Shown piece after piece: positions 61,291 through 64,000 of a stretch of DNA of 64,000 bases. Both the position numbers and the translations under genes were made by a program. The stretch is from Streptomyces sp. NBC_01216 (GTDB lineage: Bacteria > Actinomycetota > Actinomycetes > Streptomycetales > Streptomycetaceae). The DNA lies in contig NZ_CP108677.1 of NCBI RefSeq assembly GCF_035994945.1, forward strand, positions 6,820,001 through 6,884,000, read 5' to 3'. Numbering within the stretch: the first letter of the stretch is position 1; each line of letters opens with the position of its first letter. Under the pieces are notes generated by a model, which saw only the letters and a program-made list of their open reading frames with translations, was not told the origin of the DNA and did not search any database.

Positions 61291-63117
61291 ATGGCAGGGC
61301 GAATTGAGGACTACGCCCTCATCGGCGACCTGGAGACTGCCGCCCTTGTCGGGCGGAACGGCTCGATCGACTGGTGGTGCGTACCGCGTTTCGACTCGCC
61401 CGCATGCTTCGCGTCCCTTCTCGGCGACGGCGGTCACGGCCACTGGGCACTCGCCCCGGACGGCAACCGGCGATGCAGCCGCCGCAGTTACTGCGGCGAC
61501 ACCCTCGTCCTCGACACCGTCTGGGAGTCCGTGACCGGTACGGTCCGGGTGACCGACTTCATGCCGCCGCGTCAGGGCGGCCCGCTGATCGTCCGGGTCG
61601 TCGAGGGAATCGCCGGACGCGTCGACATGCGGGGCGAGTTGACCGTGCGCTTCGACCACGGGCATGTCGTGCCCTGGACCCACCGGATCGACCGGCGCAC
61701 CGTGGCCTCGGTGGCCGGCCCGGACGCGACCCGCCTGCACTGCGGTCCCGGTGCGGGCGAGCCCGTCGTCACCGCCGACCGTACCGCCTTCGCCTTCCCC
61801 GTCACGGCGGGCGAGCGTGTCACCTTCGCCCTTGGCTGGCACCCCTCCCATCTGCCCGCGCCGCCCGCGCCCGACGCCCCCGCCGCTCTCGACCGGACAC
61901 TCGCCCACTGGAACGACTGGGCCGCGGGCCTGCGCTACGAGGGTCCCGCCCGCGAGGCCGTCATCCGCTCGCTCGTCGTGCTCAAGGCCCTCACCTACGA
62001 GCCGACCGGCGGTGTCATCGCCGCCGCCACCACCTCGCTGCCCGAGTGCCTCGGTGGCCGGCGCAACTGGGACTACCGCTTCTGCTGGCTGCGCGACTCC
62101 ACGTTCACCCTGTCCTGCCTGCTGCGCAGCGGATACCGTCGGGAGGCCCTCGCCTGGCACGACTGGCTGGTGCGTACCGTGGCCGGGGATCCGGCCGACC
62201 TCCAGCCCCTCTACGGTGTCGCCGGACAGCGCCGGCTGCCGGAGACCCACGCCGACTGGCTCCCGGGGTACGAGAACTCACAGCCCGTCAGGTTCGGAAA
62301 CGCGGCCGTGGGTCAGTTCCAGCTCGACATCTACGGCGAGGTCGTGAACACCCTCTACTCCGCCGTCCGGGCCGGCGTCGCCATCGACGGACAGGTCTGG
62401 AGTCTGATGGCCGCGCTTCTGGAGTACGTCGACAAACACTGGCGCGAACCCGACGAGGGCATCTGGGAAGTCCGGGGTCCGCGACGTCAGTTCGTCCACT
62501 CCAAGATCATGGCCTGGGTCGCCGCCGACCGTGCCCTGCGGCTCGCCAGGGTCGCGGGACTGCGCGGATCGGTCCGCCGTTGGCAGGCACTGCGCGCCGA
62601 ACTCCGCGCGGAAATATGCCAGTTCGGATGGAGCGAGGAGCGCGGATCCTTCACACAGTACTACGGCAGCCGTCGCGTCGACGCCACCGCCCTGCTGATT
62701 CCGCGCCTCGGCTTCCTGCCCCCTTCCGACCCCCGGGTGCTCGGCACGGTCCACGCCATGGCGGGACTGCGGGACCGCGGTTTCCTGCGGCGCTACGACG
62801 AGGTGTCCAACGGCGAGGTGCACGAGATCGACGGCCTGGGCGGAGCCGAAGGCGCCTTCCTCGCGTGCACCTTCTGGTACGCCGACGCCCTCGCCGTCAC
62901 CGGCCGGCCGGGCGAGGCCCGGACCGTCTTCGAGCGGGTCCTGGACGTACGCAACGACGTCGGCCTCCTCGCCGAGGAATGGGACCCGGCCGCCGGCCGC
63001 CAGCTGGGCAACATGCCGCAGGCGCTGAGCCACGTCGCCCTCGTCGACGCCGCCTTCGTCCTGGACGGGACACGGCGCCGCGAACGCACCCCCGCCCGCC
63101 GTGCCGCCCTCGCCTGA
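61291..63117 (+). CDS. Glycoside hydrolase family 15 (trehalase/glucoamylase-like)
   Basis: The protein has 608 residues. The start, RIEDYALIGDLETAALVGRNGSIDWWCVPRFDSPACFASLLG (read in part), is the common N-terminus of bacterial GH15. The (alpha/alpha)6 barrel has GGRRNWDYRFCWLRDSTFTL at about 258, the general acid in REPDEGIWEVRG at about 390 and the base in LLAEEWDP at about 566. Related actinobacterial enzymes split trehalose or alpha-glucans. There is no signal peptide, so it is cytoplasmic. Confidence 0.9.
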   Translation: MAGRIEDYALIGDLETAALVGRNGSIDWWCVPRFDSPACFASLLGDGGHGHWALAPDGNRRCSRRSYCGDTLVLDTVWESVTGTVRVTDFMPPRQGGPLIVRVVEGIAGRVDMRGELTVRFDHGHVVPWTHRIDRRTVASVAGPDATRLHCGPGAGEPVVTADRTAFAFPVTAGERVTFALGWHPSHLPAPPAPDAPAALDRTLAHWNDWAAGLRYEGPAREAVIRSLVVLKALTYEPTGGVIAAATTSLPECLGGRRNWDYRFCWLRDSTFTLSCLLRSGYRREALAWHDWLVRTVAGDPADLQPLYGVAGQRRLPETHADWLPGYENSQPVRFGNAAVGQFQLDIYGEVVNTLYSAVRAGVAIDGQVWSLMAALLEYVDKHWREPDEGIWEVRGPRRQFVHSKIMAWVAADRALRLARVAGLRGSVRRWQALRAELRAEICQFGWSEERGSFTQYYGSRRVDATALLIPRLGFLPPSDPRVLGTVHAMAGLRDRGFLRRYDEVSNGEVHEIDGLGGAEGAFLACTFWYADALAVTGRPGEARTVFERVLDVRNDVGLLAEEWDPAAGRQLGNMPQALSHVALVDAAFVLDGTRRRERTPARRAALA

Positions 63118-63138
63118 TCACCTCCCACCCCGGCGCGA

Positions 63139-63733
63139 GTGCCGCGTCAGGGAATGGCCGCCCTCGGCGTGGGCTACGGCATCGTGATCGCCCGCCGCTT
63201 CGGCGCAGCCCCCGTCGTCGAAGGGGACAAACGCCCGCCGGCGGTCGCGGCCGTCGTGGCGGTGCTGTTCGCCGTCGCCCTCGGGGCGGGCGCCGCGCTC
63301 GGGGTCGCCGCTCGACTGGACCGAGCCCTACCGGGTGCCGGAGCCGATCCTCATCCTGGTCCTGTACATCGTCATGGGAAAGCGCGACCGCATCAGAGGC
63401 AAGGCGATCGGTACCGCGGTCGGCATCGCAGCGGCCCTGCCGGTCGCGGTCCTCGCCCCCTCCGCCTGGGTCACCTCGGTCATCGCCACCGCCGCGTTCG
63501 TGGCGGCGCTCACCCAGGCTGACCGGTACTGGCTGATGTACGGCCTCCACACCTTCGCCCTCGTCCTCGCCGCCCCCGGCCAAGTCGCCACCGAGGCCGA
63601 GCACCGCGGCTTCGAGATCCTCGCCGACGGCGCCATCTTGGTCATCGGCCTCGCCGTCGTCCACGCGATCGGTGACCGCCTCCTCCAGCGGGCTCCCCAA
63701 TCTGAACCCGCATCTGACGGGCACAGCGGCTGA
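63139..63733 (+). pseudogene. FUSC-family membrane protein remnant with frameshift
   Basis: One frame gives VGYGIVIARRFGAAPVVEGD and a membrane helix to about 63,300; a second frame continues with LDWTEPYRVPEPILILVLYIVMGKRDRIRGK and three more helices to DRYWLMYGLHTFALVLAAPG and GFEILADGAILVIGLAVVHAIGDRLLQR. Joined, these match the C-terminal half of FUSC-type aromatic-acid exporter proteins. The usual N-terminal half is missing and the frame changes near 63,300. Confidence 0.65.
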
Positions 63734-63928
63734 CGGCCGCTCGAAGCTGGTTCACCCCTCGTCCGTGGCCCGCGGCCCACGCTGGGGCCGCAGGCCCCTG
63801 GCAGCTCCGGCAGCTGGAAGGAGTAGCGGCCCACCATGTTGAACCACCCGTCTCTCCGGTCTGGTACCAAGCCGGAGATCTTGTGACGGTGTCCTGTCAT
63901 CCTCGTCGACCGGGCGGGGACGACGGAT

Positions 63929-64000
63929 GTGACGGCTGAGCAGAGAGCCGGCTGGGACGGGGAACTGTCCGAGCCGACCGATGCGTGGGGGCGGTTGTTC
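63929..64000 (+). CDS. Start of an unidentified gene, truncated by the window edge
   Basis: From GTG 63929 the frame is open to the end (24 codons, beginning VTAEQRAGWDGELSEPTDAW). GGGGACGACGG lies upstream. This kind of start resembles Streptomyces XRE-DUF5753 regulators, but the visible part is too short to say. Confidence 0.35.
   Translation, partial: MTAEQRAGWDGELSEPTDAWGRLF

Noticed and set aside
63734..63928. A reverse-strand frame (to 63,900) containing FNMVGRYSFQLPELPG
   Set aside because: It looked briefly like a conserved piece, but most of the frame is the antisense of the FUSC remnant and no family could be assigned.

Overview
The window is high-GC actinobacterial DNA, almost certainly from a Streptomyces. 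Support for this comes from codon use with G or C at nearly every third position, many GTG starts, GGAGG ribosome-binding sites, TAGRRT-type -10 boxes, and Streptomyces-typical small families (DUF397, DUF6415-like, DUF6126, small GntR, XRE with a long helical C-terminus). No rRNA, tRNA or CRISPR array was seen.

Region 1 (1 to about 30,710) is the late and right-hand part of a siphovirus-type prophage; its left end, integrase and early genes lie outside the window. The order is: a secreted GH43-like glycosidase, a tailspike, HNH endonuclease, small conserved genes, terminase small and large subunits, portal, MuF-type head protein, scaffold, a very short Prp-like cysteine protease, HK97-fold capsid, connector and tail-completion genes, major tail protein, a tail assembly chaperone with a -1 frameshift, tape measure, distal tail proteins, endolysin and holins. 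Most neighbours overlap by 4 bases (ATGA or GTGA), which points to translational coupling. A strong hairpin at 24,831-24,861 ends the late operon. After it come a two-gene reverse-strand regulatory operon with an elaborate operator, a HAD-like protein, an XRE regulator, several small zinc-binding or unknown proteins and a small GntR regulator. Two perfect hairpins close the element.

The right prophage junction lies inside a host phenylacetate-CoA ligase gene (paaK). Its first 260 or so codons remain at about 30,708-31,490, and the rest must lie beyond the left end of the prophage. Host DNA then carries a GNAT acetyltransferase, a pentapeptide-repeat protein and an acyl-CoA degradation cluster. 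That cluster is an acyl-CoA synthetase, read divergently from enoyl-CoA hydratase, a tandem DUF35 protein and two thiolase-like proteins that lack normal catalytic residues.

From 39.4 to 42.5 kb there are small Streptomyces genes, a decayed VanW fragment between inverted 22-bp repeats resembling insertion-sequence ends, an IclR regulator and an ABM-domain protein. At 42,740-47,230 lies a 1,496-residue protein: membrane sensor, PAS, intact GGDEF, intact EAL and a complete alpha-oxoamine synthase domain. It is coupled to a methyltransferase gene.

Converging on that pair is a tightly overlapped eight-gene reverse-strand operon (59,433 to 47,957) for a secreted glycan: GT2, GT4, a flippase fused to a nucleotidyltransferase-like domain, a kinase-GT4 fusion, PIG-L deacetylase, GT39, GT4 and a secreted glycoside hydrolase. 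The window ends with another GT2, a GH15 trehalase or glucoamylase, a frameshifted FUSC remnant and the start of an unidentified gene.

The points most worth follow-up are the c-di-GMP/alpha-oxoamine synthase fusion, the miniature phage Prp with a peptide shared by scaffold and capsid, the prophage insertion in paaK, and the promoter whose spacer is exactly an 18-bp palindrome.
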